A DNA stretch of 64,000 nt from Hormiphora californensis (lineage: Eukaryota; Ctenophora; Tentaculata; Cydippida; Pleurobrachiidae), in the NCBI GenBank assembly GCA_020137815.1, contig CM035354.1, positions 6,462,015 through 6,526,014 on the forward strand, given 5' to 3'. Position 1 is the first letter of the stretch. Every line of letters begins with the position of its first letter. Below, piece after piece: positions 1-19,069 of this stretch. The translations under genes and the position numbers were made by a program. The notes beneath the pieces were generated by a model. That model saw nothing but the letters and a program-made list of their open reading frames with translations, was not told where the DNA came from and did no database searches.

Positions 1-2401
1 GGGTGAATTTGTTCCAGTCAAGGTTCTCGTCTCCATAGATTTCCTCGACCACATTTTGGTAGTTTAGTCTGTATCTAACCTCATCAAGTCTGGGGCAGTA
101 TATGATGACATGTTCTGAGTTCTCTTTCGCGTTGCAGAGGTCGCATTTTGGGCTAATTTTTGTATCTTGGTGGTGTTGGGAGGCCGCGAGGTTGTTTTGG
201 CCCGAGATTGCTAGTGTTAATTCTCTGAGCAGAATTTTATCAGTGACTTTGATGGGATTTTGTATTAGCTCTTTTACTATGGCGGTTGTGAATCTGTTGT
301 ATTTCTTGTTTATCAGGTTCGTCGTGTTTCTTGTTTTTAGATATTCTTTGATCTTGTTTTTGATCTGGGAGGTATTTAATCCTATGCCATTTTGAGTGCT
401 TGGGCTCGCTGCCGCTGCTTCTTTTGCCAGCTTGTCTGCTTTTTCATTTCCTGCGATGTTGGCGTGAGCTTTGACTTTTTCTATTGTTAATGTGTTTGAT
501 TTTTGAAGCTCGTGTAATTTTGATATCGTTCTGGTTAATTGTTTGGAACAACTTAGCTTCCCAAAAATTCTGTTTATCGTGGTTTGTGAGTCTGACTTGA
601 TTATTATGTTATGGTTGGTAATTTTTTTGTTGAGGAGGTGGTCGGCTACTATTTCGATAGCCTTGAGTTCGGCTTGGTTAATAGTGTTTTCTGGTGCAAG
701 GGGATATTTGAGTTCGCATACCTCTTCGGGGAAGTATATTGCTGCGCCTGCTCCCGTAATTTGCTTGAAAGGCTTTTTGGTTTTGATTACCGATCCATCG
801 GTGTATGCCACTATTTCTTTCCATTGGGGGTAAGGTATTCCTTGGATCATGTTAATCGGAACTGGAGCTGAGTTGTCTATATTTTCTGTGGTTATTCCTA
901 TCTCTTGTAGCAGTTTTGTCATCTCTTTCGCGTGGGTGGGGAAGGCTCTCTTTCCATGGTTCTGATCGGGGAGCCATCTGTTGTTTGTTAAAAGGTGGAG
1001 AAATTCTGCTACCAAGGTCTTTATGATGTGGTTATCTGCTGGGGCTGTCCCTGCCAGGGTGTGCATTACTATGGGTTGGGTTTTGCTGTGTGCACCTGTG
1101 ATGATTCTTAGCGCGTGGTTTTGGGCAGCTTGGACTTTTTCGTATAATGCTTTATTGTTTAGTAATCGGTGACCCCATAATGTTGCCGCATAGGTGAGTT
1201 GGGGCATGATTAGCTGATTGTGTATGAATCGTGCTTTAGCAATGTTCATTCCCCAGTGTTGGGCGAAGTTTCTTCTTAGTGGTCCTGCTATAGCTTTCAT
1301 TGCTGCTATTTTTGTGCTGACGTGTTTTTTGTAGCTTAGATGTGAGTCTAATATGACTCCTAGGTAAGTAGCTTCTGTTTTGATAGGATAGTCTGTTCCT
1401 TGAACTGTTATTTTTTGGAGTTTGTGTCTTTGGGTGGGGTTGTGGAATACTACTATGTTGGTTTTGGTTTCGCTAAGGTTTAGGCCTTGTCCTATTGCCC
1501 ATTTCTTTATGATGTCGATTTGATTTTCTATGAAATTTTTCATTGTGTATTTTAGGTCTAGTCCTGTGATGATAATTGCTATGTCATCTGCGTATATGAT
1601 GATTGCGTTTTTCCTTATCTTGGGTATTTTTAGGAGTGATTCTATGCAAAGGTTCCATAGGAGAGGAGATAGTATGCCCCCTTGAGGAATGCCTCTCTCT
1701 ATTTTCCATGTAATCCTTTCACCACCATGAGAGAGAATTATGTGTCTGTTCCTGAGACATGTTGAAATCCAGTTGCAAATTATTTCCGGTATATCTGAGC
1801 CGTCTAGTCCTTTTTCTAACGCATGGAAATGTACCCGGTCGAAAGCTCCTTCGATGTCGAGAAAGGCTCCTAGAGCATACTGACTGTTTGCCATTGAGTC
1901 TTCTATTTTGTTTGATAGTTCGTTTGCTGCCGTAATTGTGGATTTCCCACTTATAAATCCATGTTGGTTTTTGAAGAGTTTAGCGTTTATGTTCCTTTCT
2001 TCCTGGAGATAGATGAGGATTGTCCGTTCCATAAGTTTTAGTACGTGGGATGTTAGGCTTATGATGCGGTAGCTCTTCGCTTGTGTGTAATCTTTTTTTC
2101 CGGGTTTTGCGATGATGATCCCCTTGCACATGGACCATGCCTCCGGGATATGGTTGTATTGTAGTGATTGTTGCATAATGTCTTTAAGTGGCTGTTTTAG
2201 AAGGTTCCATCCCATTGTGATCATTTCATTTCTTATATCGTCTGGTCCTGGGCTTTTCGCCTTTTTGAGAGCTTTCATTGCTTTTTCTAGGAATTTATCG
2301 GTGATAATCTCTTCTGCTTTGACTTTTGTGGTTTTGGTTTGGGGGTGGTTCTTTTTCCTTTCTTCCCTCGGGACATGTGTCCTTCCCATTGTTTTGAGTT
2401 C
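1..2401 (-). mobile_element. Non-LTR retrotransposon ORF2, 3' part: reverse transcriptase + RNase H
   Basis: One minus-strand frame is open from 2401 to the left edge (about 800 codons); I scanned it codon by codon and found no stop. The reverse transcriptase shows GIPQGGILSPL near 1693-1660 and the catalytic YADD near 1595-1583. An RNase H domain follows at about 860-410, with YTDGS, a SDSQT-like segment and KAHANIAGNEKAD. The end has a C-x2-C...H...C finger (CDLCNAKENSEHVIIYC) near 150-90. This order fits I/Jockey-type LINEs that carry RNase H. The endonuclease and ORF1 are absent: the frame closes at a stop at 2402-2404, so the copy looks 5'-truncated. The element runs off the window on its 3' side. 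The open frame suggests a fairly recent insertion. Confidence 0.9.
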
Positions 2402-2412
2402 CTAGTGATAAA

Positions 2413-2718
2413 ATGATCCGAACCTGCCTGCTCCTCACCATTCTCCTTGGAGTGTGTCTGTCTATCCAATGCTATAGTGGAGCCACAAATGATGGTGTTG
2501 GTGATGCGATGAAGGAAGACTGTACCAGCTTATTTAGTAGCTGCAGTAGAGGAACCGTGAACGGGATTACTACTTACTCGTGTGGTAAATGCAGCGACCT
2601 CATGCTCCTAGAAGACTGTAAGGATTGCTCCTCCGACCTCTGCAATGCAAATGGTGGCACCTCTGCTCTCCCAGCACTGGCGGTCATTATTTCTTCCATT
2701 TTGTTGTGTATGTTCTAA
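2413..2718 (+). CDS. Small Ly6/uPAR-like (three-finger) GPI-anchored protein
   Basis: A 101-residue protein. A hydrophobic signal peptide (about residues 3-19) is followed by QCYSG, the usual start of a Ly6 domain. The mature part has eight cysteines, including CGKC and CKDC, and ends with the diagnostic LCN near residue 79. The C-terminal hydrophobic segment (about 86-101) follows a GGTS-type small-residue site, as expected for GPI anchoring. Canonical Ly6 domains have ten cysteines, so one disulfide pair seems to be missing. The ATG lies only about 10 bp from the 5' end of the minus-strand retrotransposon. A CCTAG at 2401-2405 could be a splice acceptor, so an upstream non-coding exon is possible. 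Family call is good; function is unknown. Confidence 0.7.
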   Translation: MIRTCLLLTILLGVCLSIQCYSGATNDGVGDAMKEDCTSLFSSCSRGTVNGITTYSCGKCSDLMLLEDCKDCSSDLCNANGGTSALPALAVIISSILLCMF

Positions 2719-3890
2719 ATAGAGCAGAGAAGAAAGTGTAAACTGCATGATAGAGACAGAAGACTGTGAAGTTAGTTAGTTCATCGAGTTATAATGAAAA
2801 TATAATAGGAAAAGATAGCATGCTTTCTGTAAAAAACCCCATATACAATGTAATAGTGATTTAATTGAATCTTAAATTCTTGATCTGTAGTTTATATTAA
2901 TCTTTAAACGAAAATCCTAGCCTTGTATTTTACTATTACAGTCAAACCTCGATTTAATGGACCTCGCTTTACCGGAAATTGCGAGTACTGCATGTTTTTA
3001 AGTGACTGAAAGTGCTGAAATTGACAAACTTTTTGATATCTTGACTTGAAATTGTAGGACAAAGTAAAAGGGCTTCCATTTGTTTTACTAAAATTTCAGC
3101 AGATTGCAAAATTAGATGTTCCTGAATGACCCATGAGCCAAAAATTCCCCCTAACTTTTAAGCCATTTTAACGTATCCATGATTTGCATGAGTTGCCTGA
3201 CACTGTGTTCGTGCTCCCGGCTCCGCACGGATTTTTAGAATAAAAAGAAAGTATGAACGGGGGGGGATCACCCCCTAAATGCGAGGATAAGAGCGGCTGT
3301 GTAAAGTCTGTGTAACAGTAAAGTCTGTGTAAACGCTGTGTAAATACTGGATTTTTTTAGGGATCCCTATGAGTGGTTGTTTTGTTTGGCAAACGCTGCT
3401 GGCCCCGATAGGTTCTGCGCCATGCGCAGCGCGGGATAAGGCTGAATCGTTTCTTTTGATTTTGGTGCTGCTTATACAGGTTCGTGATGGGCACCTTCAG
3501 GTAGGGGCGTTTGGATGGAAAACCCGTACATCCATGAAACTGGCCTGCATGTCAGACCACAGGCCACGACAGACTATGTCCATTCGTGCTTCAGCTTTGA
3601 TATTTGCACTGATTGGCAAGTTGAATCCATCACAGGGCAACATTGGTTGTTCAGTGTTAACGGGTTCAAATGATAAATCCCGCGTACTGGAGGATGTCGG
3701 CTAGGGTATCCCGAAGGTGGTCGTGTCTCCACATGTCAAAGCCTCCAACCTTGCAGATCAAGGCGTGGTCACTGCTGTTTTGTGCCCCACAACCGCATTT
3801 CCCGATCAGGTCTGGGAAGTAGAAGCCGTATCTGAGCCGAATGGCATCGACAAACTCAAGATGGTTGAGCTCATGACCGAGCGCTTTTCA
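2719..3890. other. Intergenic, repeat remnants
   Basis: No convincing gene. Position 2940 begins with a pogo/Tigger-like terminus (CAGTCAAACCTCGATTTA) preceded by TA, but I found no matching right end. A motif with TTGGCAAACG and GCGGGATAAGG occurs near 3385-3440, again near 3893-3925, and inverted near 7060-7105, so it belongs to the repeat nest that follows. Short ORFs here lack recognisable domains. Confidence 0.5.
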
Positions 3891-4182
3891 TTTTTCAATT
3901 TGGCAAACGTTGCTGGCGCGGGATAAGGCAGCGCTTTTCAACTTTTCAATTGTTTTGTTTGCCGTTTGGTAAAAACCAGAAAACTTAAGCAAAGTGGCGA
4001 AACGAAACCTGGAAAACTGAAATCGTCACAAAACTCGTCAAAAAAAGAACAATAAATTATAATAAATTACCCACACACCGTCATACTCTCATACTCCCTC
4101 TCTCTGCTCACTTGTCTCGAAAATCTACATCTTCCACACTGACTGGGACAACCCTTCTATTCTCTTGGTGCCCCGAACCAGA

Positions 4183-5504
4183 AAACTTGGCATACGTTGC
4201 AGGCCCCTTATAATATAATATAAGGGGCCTGGAGGGAATACCGCGCTGGGGGGGAATACATAATCAATCATATCTCCGGTTTCAGATAAGGTACAGAAAT
4301 CGTTTTGGTAGCGTTGGAAAGAGGAAGATAACAGCTTTCAAATGCAACCGGTTTCAGGTCTCTATCTTATCAGGAACAGGAGATATGAACCAAACTCCGC
4401 AAAATCGAGTGCGGTAAAATAAAAAATTCGAGATTTTAAACAAAGTTTTGAAACAAAGTGTCCCTGCAGGGATCTGTGACGTCACTTTTTGAAAACAACC
4501 CATCTTTGAACGGTTATTGCTCAGCCTCCTGAAGTCCAATTAACTCCTCTCAAAAACAGCAAGGTAGATAATTGTCAGATCTAACAGCTAGTGAAAAAAT
4601 CAAGTCAAACGGACTTCAGGGGCCAAAGTTATAAGCACCGCCGTTTTTTCGCTCGCAAAGTTATCTTCGACCCAGCCGAGCCCGTCCTGAGCTCAGGCCA
4701 AACGCGCGCGCGGCATTCCCTTCAGTCCCCTCGTTGCGGGGGTGCGCGCATGAGGGGGCTGCAGCGCATTCCAACCAGAAAACGCGATGATGCGCGATGA
4801 AAACTTATTTTGATAATTTTTTGAAAACTTAACCGCGCTGCAATGTTTTTTACGCATGTTAACTTTTACAAATTCGCGCGTTACGTTTAAAACGAATCGC
4901 GGCCGCGCGACAGCGTGTGATGAAGCTGAATTGAATAGAAGGCTCTGTTCGTGCGTGTGGGGAAAACGTTTGGAATGCGCTGCAGCCCCCTCATGCGCGC
5001 ACCCCCGCAACGAGGGGACTGGAGGGAATGCCGCGCGCGCGTTTGGCCTGATCCCGGCTGGGTCGAAGATAACTTTGCGGTCGAAAAAACGGCGGTGCTT
5101 ATAACTTTGGCTCCTGAAGTCCGTTTGACTTGATTCTTTCACCAGTTGTTAGATCTGACGATTATCTACCTTGCTGTTTTTGAGAGAAGTTAATTGGACT
5201 TAAGGAGGCTGAGCAATAGCCGTTGGAAGATGGGTTGTTTTCAAAAAGTGACGTCACAGATTCTTGCAGGGACACCTTTTTTAAAATTTCATTCAAATTT
5301 TGATTTTACCGCACTCGATTTTGCGGAGTTTGGTTCATATCTCCTGTTCCTGATAAGATAGAGACCTGAAACCGGTTGCATTTGAAAGCTGCTATCTTCC
5401 TCTTTCCAACGCTACCAAAACGATTTCTGTACCTTATCTGGAACCGGAGATATGATTGATTATGTATTCCCCCCCAGCGCGGTATTCCCTCCAGGCCCCT
5501 TATA
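4183..5504. mobile_element. Foldback element with long inverted arms
   Basis: The left arm (GGCCTGGAGGGAATACCGCG at about 4226, then the segments near 4280, 4360, 4610 and 4730) is matched inverted and nearly base for base by 4965-5504. The unpaired centre is about 4780-4965. Its terminal motif is split by the younger element at 5505-6703. Removing that insertion restores a right end that is the exact reverse complement of the left end. I found no transposase frame, so it is non-autonomous. Confidence 0.8.
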
Positions 5505-6703
5505 CAGGGTGTCCCACTGTCTTTGCGTGACCTGTGATTTTGGGTGATGAGTGGGTTCCATTCAAATGCTCATAACTCATCGAAAAATAGGTCAAAACGG
5601 CCCATCCAAAAACAGTGTTGTAGAGAATTGTCAGGCAAACATTTTGGTACAAGATTAATGTTCCAAGTCTTACCGATCGTCAGATATATCGTCTTAAAGT
5701 CAAAAATACGTGTTCATGAAATCCGATCGGGGTTCACGTTTTGAAAAATTCACAAATGCAAAGTTGCTCGGATCACATTGCATCCCTCATAAGAGATGTA
5801 GGAAATTGTCTGGCGGTCATTTTGGTACCCGAGTTTTTGTCCTAGTTCAATGTTTAGGGTGTCTTATGACTGTCTAAAGACGAAATTCAACCAAAATTTT
5901 TGTGGGGATCAGGTGTCATCAACAAGTGGGTAAAATGAGTTGAAAATTATATGAGCTTGATTGGAATCGTTCAAGGTTCATTTTGATACCATGATTTTTT
6001 CCTTAGCTCTACGTTTTAGTTGCGTTATGACTGTAGGAACATGAAGATTTTTCTATGCTGAGTCTTAGTTGGTATCGGCTCACAACCCCTAATTAGGTGG
6101 TTTGGTGTCGTGTGTAATCCCATGATAATCAGCACATATCGTCTCAATATCATCTAGACACTTGACAGGGTTGTTATGACGATTTGGCAAGGCCCCTGTT
6201 AATGTGTAGGATACACAAGTGGCCTATCTCAACCCTATCATGCACTAAGATGTTATTCAGACAGCAATGAGCTTCATAACAGGGCAAAATGCAATGCGAT
6301 ACCTGAGACCACTTTTGAGAAAATTCCAGTTCTGACAGTCATAAGACATTCTAAACATTGAGCTAAGACAAAAACTCGGGTACCAAAATGACCGCCAGAC
6401 AATTTCTTACAACTCTTATGAGGGATGCAATGTGATCCGAGCAACTTTGCATTTGTGAATTTTTCAAAACGTGAACCCCGGTCGGATTTCATGAACACGT
6501 ATTTTTGACTTTAAGACGATATATCTGACGATTGGTAAGACTTGGAACATTAATCTTGTACCAAAATGTTTGCCTGACAATTCTCTACAACACTGTTTTT
6601 GGATGGGCCGTTTTGACCTATTTTTCGATGAGTTATGAGCATTTGAATGGAACCCACTCATCACCCAAAATCACAGGTCACGCAAAGACAGTGGGACACC
6701 CTG
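5505..6703. mobile_element. 1.2-kb Tc1/mariner-type non-autonomous foldback with TA target duplication
   Basis: It starts CAGGGTGTCCCACTGTCTTT and ends with the reverse complement, flanked by TA on both sides (5503-5504 and 6704-6705). The arms are long: 5505-5870 pairs with 6340-6703 almost perfectly. The central 450 bp is less symmetric. TA duplication plus a CAGGGTG... terminus is typical of mariner/Tc1-like MITEs. No transposase frame was seen. Confidence 0.85.
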
Positions 6704-6739
6704 TATTATATTATAAGGGGCCTGCAACGTATGCCAAGG

Positions 6740-7505
6740 AAAACGTTAAAATCTGGGTGCCTTTCATTGCTAACAATTCGTAGTTTTGGCGCGCGCGACG
6801 GGTTAGGGCTATCCGTTAGGGTCTGGTTAGGGTTTGGTTTGGGGTTATCGGTTAGGGCTATCGATTCTCTGACTGATACCGTTTAGTTTACTCAAATCGG
6901 CCGTGTGGTTCCATGGCTATAGCCGTTTGAAAAAAGTCGGTCTAAGTATACTCTTTTGGTAGCGCGCACCTGTAAACAGGCTGCAAGGCACCCAGATTAT
7001 AATCGCGCCCTGCGTGTGGCCGGATTTTTTTTGCTTTTTCTGTTCGTGGTTGAAAAGCGCTCCCTTATCCCGCGCTACGCCAGCAACGTTTGCCAAGTGG
7101 CCATGGTAATTTTTTGCAAAAGAAGGTGAAAAGCAGGAAGAAATCGTCCGTTTGTCTCATGAGGGCCGAGGCCTCATGAGTTAATCATGAGCCATGAGGT
7201 GTCCGAAAAGTGATGCCTATCGGTGTTGGGGTACTATATTTTTCCCTGCCCTGATTCATTTTTGCTTTGCAAAAAGGCATAGCAGGGTTAGAATTCGAAA
7301 ATGAGGGGCCCGCTGAAAACTTGATTTGATACTAGCGGTGCTCCGTGCTCCGTGCTACGTGCTACGTGCGGATACCTGCACGCTTTTATGCCGAAAATGT
7401 TCATAGATTTGTCATCGCACAGCGCACCCTACGTCATTGTATGGTGTACAATTATGCACTCGTGACAGAATGAGTGGTGACACGAACGAACACGACACAA
7501 ACGAC
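6740..7505. other. Intergenic, with degenerate TTAGGG-like stretch
   Basis: Positions 6803-6868 contain several GTTAGGG and GGTTAGGG units in an irregular series, resembling degraded telomere-type repeats. The rest is the outer arm of the repeat nest, then unrecognised sequence. No gene seen. Confidence 0.4.
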
Positions 7506-7809
7506 CAGGGGTGTAGGAACGGGGGGGGGGGGGGGCGAGGGCCCCCCCCCCCCCCCCCACTTTTGGCCAGGTTCGCCCCCCTCACTTCTGTCACCAACAG
7601 TCAAAACTCACTCCCAAATGACGAAATCATGACTTTTTGGCTCAAAACCCTAAAAATTTTCTCGGGCTCCGCCCGATGCATGGTAAATGCAATGGAATAT
7701 GTGACTAAATCTTCCTCACAAAAAGTTTTCTTGGGCGCTGGCCAGCGCTGTAATTGGTCATGTGACTTCGCCCCCCCCCCTCACTTGAAAAATCATTCCT
7801 ACACCCCTG
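7506..7809. mobile_element. hAT-type MITE, 304 bp, with 8-bp target duplication
   Basis: Ends are CAGGGGTGTAGGAAC and ATTCCTACACCCCTG. The 8-bp duplication caaacgac is present at 7498-7505 and 7810-7817. It contains long G and C runs at 7520-7558 and the palindromic CGGGCTCCGCCCG near 7663. Much of its interior is present inverted at about 38490-38800 inside another element. Confidence 0.85.
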
Positions 7810-7817
7810 CAAACGAC

Positions 7818-8646
7818 TAATACTATTGCTAGGAATCTCATGGCTTTGCAAATGGAGGCCAATTAGATCAGCTTTGTCAGCTCACGTATCAGTGCACAAT
7901 TAGAAGCAGGCGTGGCACATTCCAGATCACATGTCTGCTAGTATTGAACAAATGCTATTAAATTTTTTAATCCTTGAAGTTGTGCAGGGAAATACAACTC
8001 TATGGATACATAGTGCAAATATTCTTGTCGGATTTTCAATTTTGTGTACAGCAGAAAATCACTGCCTTATCCCTCACATTATTCCAAATTTTGGGGTGTC
8101 AGGTTTACGGCTGATGAGTTCGATCTGAGTCTTGGTTTATGGTGAGTGTCCACGTTTACCATCTTAGTGGACGGAGGGTCTCGGTCTTTCCGGGTCTCGG
8201 TCTCGGTCTTTCCGGATCTCTTGGTGTTAGGCGGTTTTTGTTGTGGTTGCGTTTAGGTTTGGAGGGACGTTGTTGGTTGATGTTGAGTTTGGTTGGTGTT
8301 GCAGGGTTTGTCTCGGTTCTTTGGGTTTGGTCTGGCAGCATGTTTCATGTTCTCAACTATGCCAAACGACTGTGGCACCCTGAGATCGTGCTGGCAACCC
8401 TTTGCAATGCATTGAGCGTTTCGTTTTTTCCTCTTTGATCGGGCCATTTACTCAAACTCATAGCCCTGGCTTCGGACGCATTTGGTCGGCAGTTGAAGTT
8501 AAAATTTGGGTGAAAAGAGTGGCAAAACTGAGTGGCACTGAGACCTGAACATTTAAACCAAATAGAGACACTCATTCAAATACCATTACTAACATAAATT
8601 ATACAGGAAAAAGAATGATTTTACGAAAGGTTTAACTATGACATAA
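7818..8646. other. Intergenic upstream of the kinase gene
   Basis: No gene seen. An irregular series of GGTCTC/TTTCCGG units lies at about 8175-8225. The last 200 bp is A/T-rich and presumably holds the promoter and 5' UTR of the CDKL2-like gene, but no clear TATA or initiator can be assigned. Confidence 0.35.
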
Positions 8647-15586
<6,940 letters not shown>

Positions 15587-16951
15587 ATTCTATAGCAGAG
15601 TCAAGACTAGAAACATGAACGGGACTGGAAAAACCGACCTGTCCCAATTCCCATTTCCTAATGTTACACCCAAGTATTTTCAGAACATAAATCCAAGAAA
15701 GTTTAGTTGATAGAAAGTTCCGTAAAAACCTATTGATCCTATTCATCATACACCCCTACTTACTCTGTACAGTGGTCACAGCTTTGTGGAAAGGAAGAGA
15801 GAGAGTGAGAGAAACTTAAGAATATATGGGACTTTAATATTGTTGTTGTAGCCGTGATAAAACAGTGTTGTAAGAGATATAGAGGCCAAGGACACTTGAC
15901 CTGCGCTTATGTACGACCTATATCATGTTATACATAGAGATCTGATTCTCCATATATTATGATCATGTGTGTGCTGATCTATGAGTTGTATATTGTTTTG
16001 AAGATGATGCATCTCATTTCGTTGGAACGCGCGGGGCAAGATTTTGTATTGCGTGAAAAAGTGTCAGCAGTCACTATGATTCTCGGTCCCAAACTTGAGC
16101 CTCGCCCAGTCTCATTTTCGAAGGAAAACAGGGCTCCCAGACTAAACGATAGTGAAACATTGCACTAGTTAAGTGTGATACAAACCGTATCAGGTGGCAA
16201 ACAGGAAGCCGAGGGTAAACGGTATCGAGTTTCAGTTTTCTACACTGAACTGCGCACGGACTGCTGTGCATTTTGGCGCGTCCTCGCAAATCTTGCTCCG
16301 CGCCCTCCGTAAACGGTGCGGCTGATAATAGTGCTCTGTGCAAAATTACCGAAAAAGCTTCAGACAGACGGAAGACACATTCATTTTCTCATAATAAACT
16401 CTGTCAAATTGTATTAAAAAGATAATGTTAGCACGAAAAAAAATAAGACAGTTTATTCGGTAAATGAGGACTGCAAAATGGTATGGACCGTCCTCCAGCT
16501 TCCCTCAAGGGTTGGTGCCGTGCTCAGTTGGACAAGTAGTGTCTCCCATAAGGCACAATCTGCCTGTTCTATTTCCCTTACACGATCACCCTGAACGAGG
16601 GGTTAGTTAGTTGGGGGGGGGGGGGGCAAACAGGGAACCAATCAAATTGTAACTCGCTCGTAGTTCAACACTTTTTCTTTCCGTCTCTCTATCCATATCC
16701 ATTATCTGCTATCTCTTCCCCCTTTTCTCACCTCGGCACTGGCTGACTTGTTGACATGGTAAAACGGTAGATTGCAAACCCAGGGGCACCAATAGTGATG
16801 TGATTTGATAACGTTTAGCCTACTTTTCCGGCCCGATCCCAAGTTAACTGTTGGCAGACTTGTCTTCATTAGATCAGCAATCATGTCTGGTGAGGAGAGA
16901 GGGGTTTTAGTTCAACTCATGATGATAGGTGGTAATGATAGGTGTCACGAT
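15587..16951. other. Intergenic between the converging CDKL2 and ZC3HC1 genes
   Basis: The two genes converge, so both 3' UTRs and poly(A) sites should lie here. A G-run is at about 16614-16626. No further gene or element with clear ends was seen. Confidence 0.4.
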
Positions 16952-18776
16952 TCACAATGTTATTTTCGTCAAAAACATACTTTCTGTTGCCTCCTGTTGT
17001 TTGCTTTTCCGTCGCTTTCTTCCCGGTGAGGGGGTCACTGAAGTTGACCTGTTTCCACTTTTGGACTCTCCTGAGGCTTTTGATTTCCGCTTACGCCGTG
17101 GTCTGGTAGGGAGGGTTACAACATGTTCAAATCATGGCAAGTCTGACACCAAAAAGGGATTTATTTGCAGTATCCACTTACGGTGTAGCATCAGTGGATG
17201 CGATAGATCGGGAACGGAGAACCCGGACAGAAGGCCGAGCTGGGAAATCATCGCTCTCCTCAGGTTGCTGTTCGGGTAATTCACAGGAATTCTCCTCCGA
17301 AGGAGTACTAGGACAGGTCTCAGTTGTAGGAGTCGAAGGAGGAGAGGAAAGAGCAGGTGTGACTGGTGTAGTAGGAGTTTTTGGGGCAAACAAACTCGAG
17401 CTAGCGATGGGTAGGAATATGTCAGGATTACCAAAGGCAACGGTTCCCTGCTGCAGAGGCTGGATTACTGTCTCTATTTTCTTCTCTTCTTTGTCTGCTA
17501 CAGTCTCCTGTACCTCATTAGAGTGCTCCACTATTTTTAGTTCTTCTGGTTCTGCAGTGAAACACGCATCTTCCAAAAATATCGGCTGGTTCCTATCATC
17601 TGACCAACCTTCTAGCGTCTCGGGTAGCTCCTTCTCTCCTTGAACTTCAAAGAAATTCCAGAGACCCAATGTTCTCAAGCATAACTTGCAGGAAAGTGTC
17701 TTGAGGTCGGTACAGTTTGTCTTCCACCCTGTTAGAGCCAGTATAAGGGCCGTTACTGTGGTTACCGTGGGTACCTCCCCTCCTGGAGCTGACAGAACGG
17801 GAAGGAGAGGCCAGATTTTCTTGAGCGACATACCGGGTATCTCAATTACTGGTAACGTCTTGTGTTTACCTGTAGAAAGTGACGGGTGTTTAAAATAAGG
17901 AGATGAGAAAACTACTACATACATGATACATCTGATTAATTGTGAGACTCGTATCTAATGTGGCAACACATAAACTTGTATACCGGAGGAAAATAGAAGC
18001 TTGATAAGAAAGATTTCATAATTCCAATCTTACCAAACAGTGCGATAAGATCCTTGACAGAAGTTTCAAACTCGTTGATAGAAAGGGGCCCTCCCATAAC
18101 AATTTCATCTGGTAAAGGTGTCCCGGCCCAGGGGCACACTGTTTTGTGACCAAGCTGAACCTGCTCACCGAATTCCTGACATACCTATCAGAGAGGGAGG
18201 GTGACATATGAAGGGGTCAGATTGGAAACGAGATCTTCCCATATCTACTTTCCTACTGAATTGATCACAGAAACCTAACCAAATCTAATGCATGCAGCTC
18301 ACCATGAGAAGCTGTAACATCATGTTATAGGTTCACATGTTACTAACATACCTTGTTGTACTGATCAGTCTGCCAAGGTTGGAAGGTGCAGACAAAGTTT
18401 AACCGGGTCTTGCAACTACCACACTGAATCAGCTCCTTCCCGACCAACTTCCAGCCCCACTTGGCGCATTGGAGGGGTGACAGGGGTAACGGCTTACTAC
18501 ACCAATCATAACTGCAGAAGGAAAGGAGGTAATAAAAATTGTGTTGCTCTCATTGCATTTTATTTCATACTTGTGAGGGTTTGGCAGATCAAATAAAAAC
18601 TAAACACACTCTGACACTCAGGATAGGGGTTTGAATAAAAGTGTTTACCTGTTGTAGGATTCAAGTAGAGTCCTGTAGGCTGTATCTCGGGATCTGGGCC
18701 CAGCGGAGGGGCGGACCTTGGGTGAGACAAGGGGAGAGAATAGCGCTGATACCTGCTGAGGTGTCACGCAGGCCAT
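16952..18776 (-). CDS. ZC3HC1: ZC3HC1/NIPA-like zinc-finger protein
   Basis: Five coding exons read from high to low coordinate: 18776-18649, 18511-18352, 18184-18034, 17869-17182, 17102-16952. Phases close, giving about 425 residues. The ATG follows directly on a splice acceptor, so a 5' UTR intron is likely. The first BIR-like zinc finger is visible as CAKWGW, IQCGSC and LGHKTVCPWAG. The C-terminal Rsm1-type domain has GWKTNCTDLKTLSCKLC and LGLWNF. The tail is acidic/Pro-rich and ends, in exon 5, with two basic clusters (PRRKRK, GRKRRK) that look like a nuclear signal. In vertebrates this protein sits at the nuclear basket and was described as an F-box protein. The exon 4 border (GTAAGTGG at 17181) is strong; without it the protein would stop a few bases later. 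Confidence 0.85.
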
Positions 18777-19069
18777 TCTGGGGATTAGAAATTAATCGAG
18801 TTATATATTAGAAATATATAATAATTCACAGTTGAGGTATATTACGAGTAAAACGAGGAAATTTGTTGATAAGAACTATGAATGTTGATCATATCATACA
18901 GGTGAAAGCATATAAACATTCCTAAATTATTAGCAAAATAAAGCCATGTACATCATATTGTAACATGTATATTACAGCCGCGGTATTTCTCTCCTTTTTC
19001 CATCTTTTCACAGTCATTTCATATTTTGACAGATCACAAAATCTCCAGACCGATCTCTTGCAAATCCAC

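Larger units (their letters stand above)
3893..7105. repeat. Nested inverted-repeat complex (three layers)
   Basis: Outermost layer: TTTGGCAAACGTTGCTGGCG (3899-3918) is matched inverted at about 7075-7100. Second layer: CTTGGCATACGTTGCAGG plus the CCCCTTATA block at 4183-4232 is matched inverted at about 5490-5504 and 6706-6738. Between them is a long foldback whose arms run from about 4225 to 4780 and from 4965 to 5504. Third layer: a complete 1.2-kb element inserted in the right arm. Any coding ability was not recognised; open frames here are products of the palindromes. Confidence 0.8.

Noticed and set aside
2941-2990. Complete pogo-like element
   Set aside because: Only one end (CAGTCAAACCTCGATTTA) found; no inverse end nearby.
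4591-5142. Overlapping open frames on both strands with similar peptides
   Set aside because: They arise because the DNA is an inverted repeat; no recognisable domain and no splice support.
6803-6868. Possible interstitial telomere
   Set aside because: TTAGGG-like units are irregular and few, and lie within a repeat nest; no terminal structure.
17134-17643. 169-residue plus-strand frame
   Set aside because: Antisense to ZC3HC1 exon 4, which has clear domain evidence.
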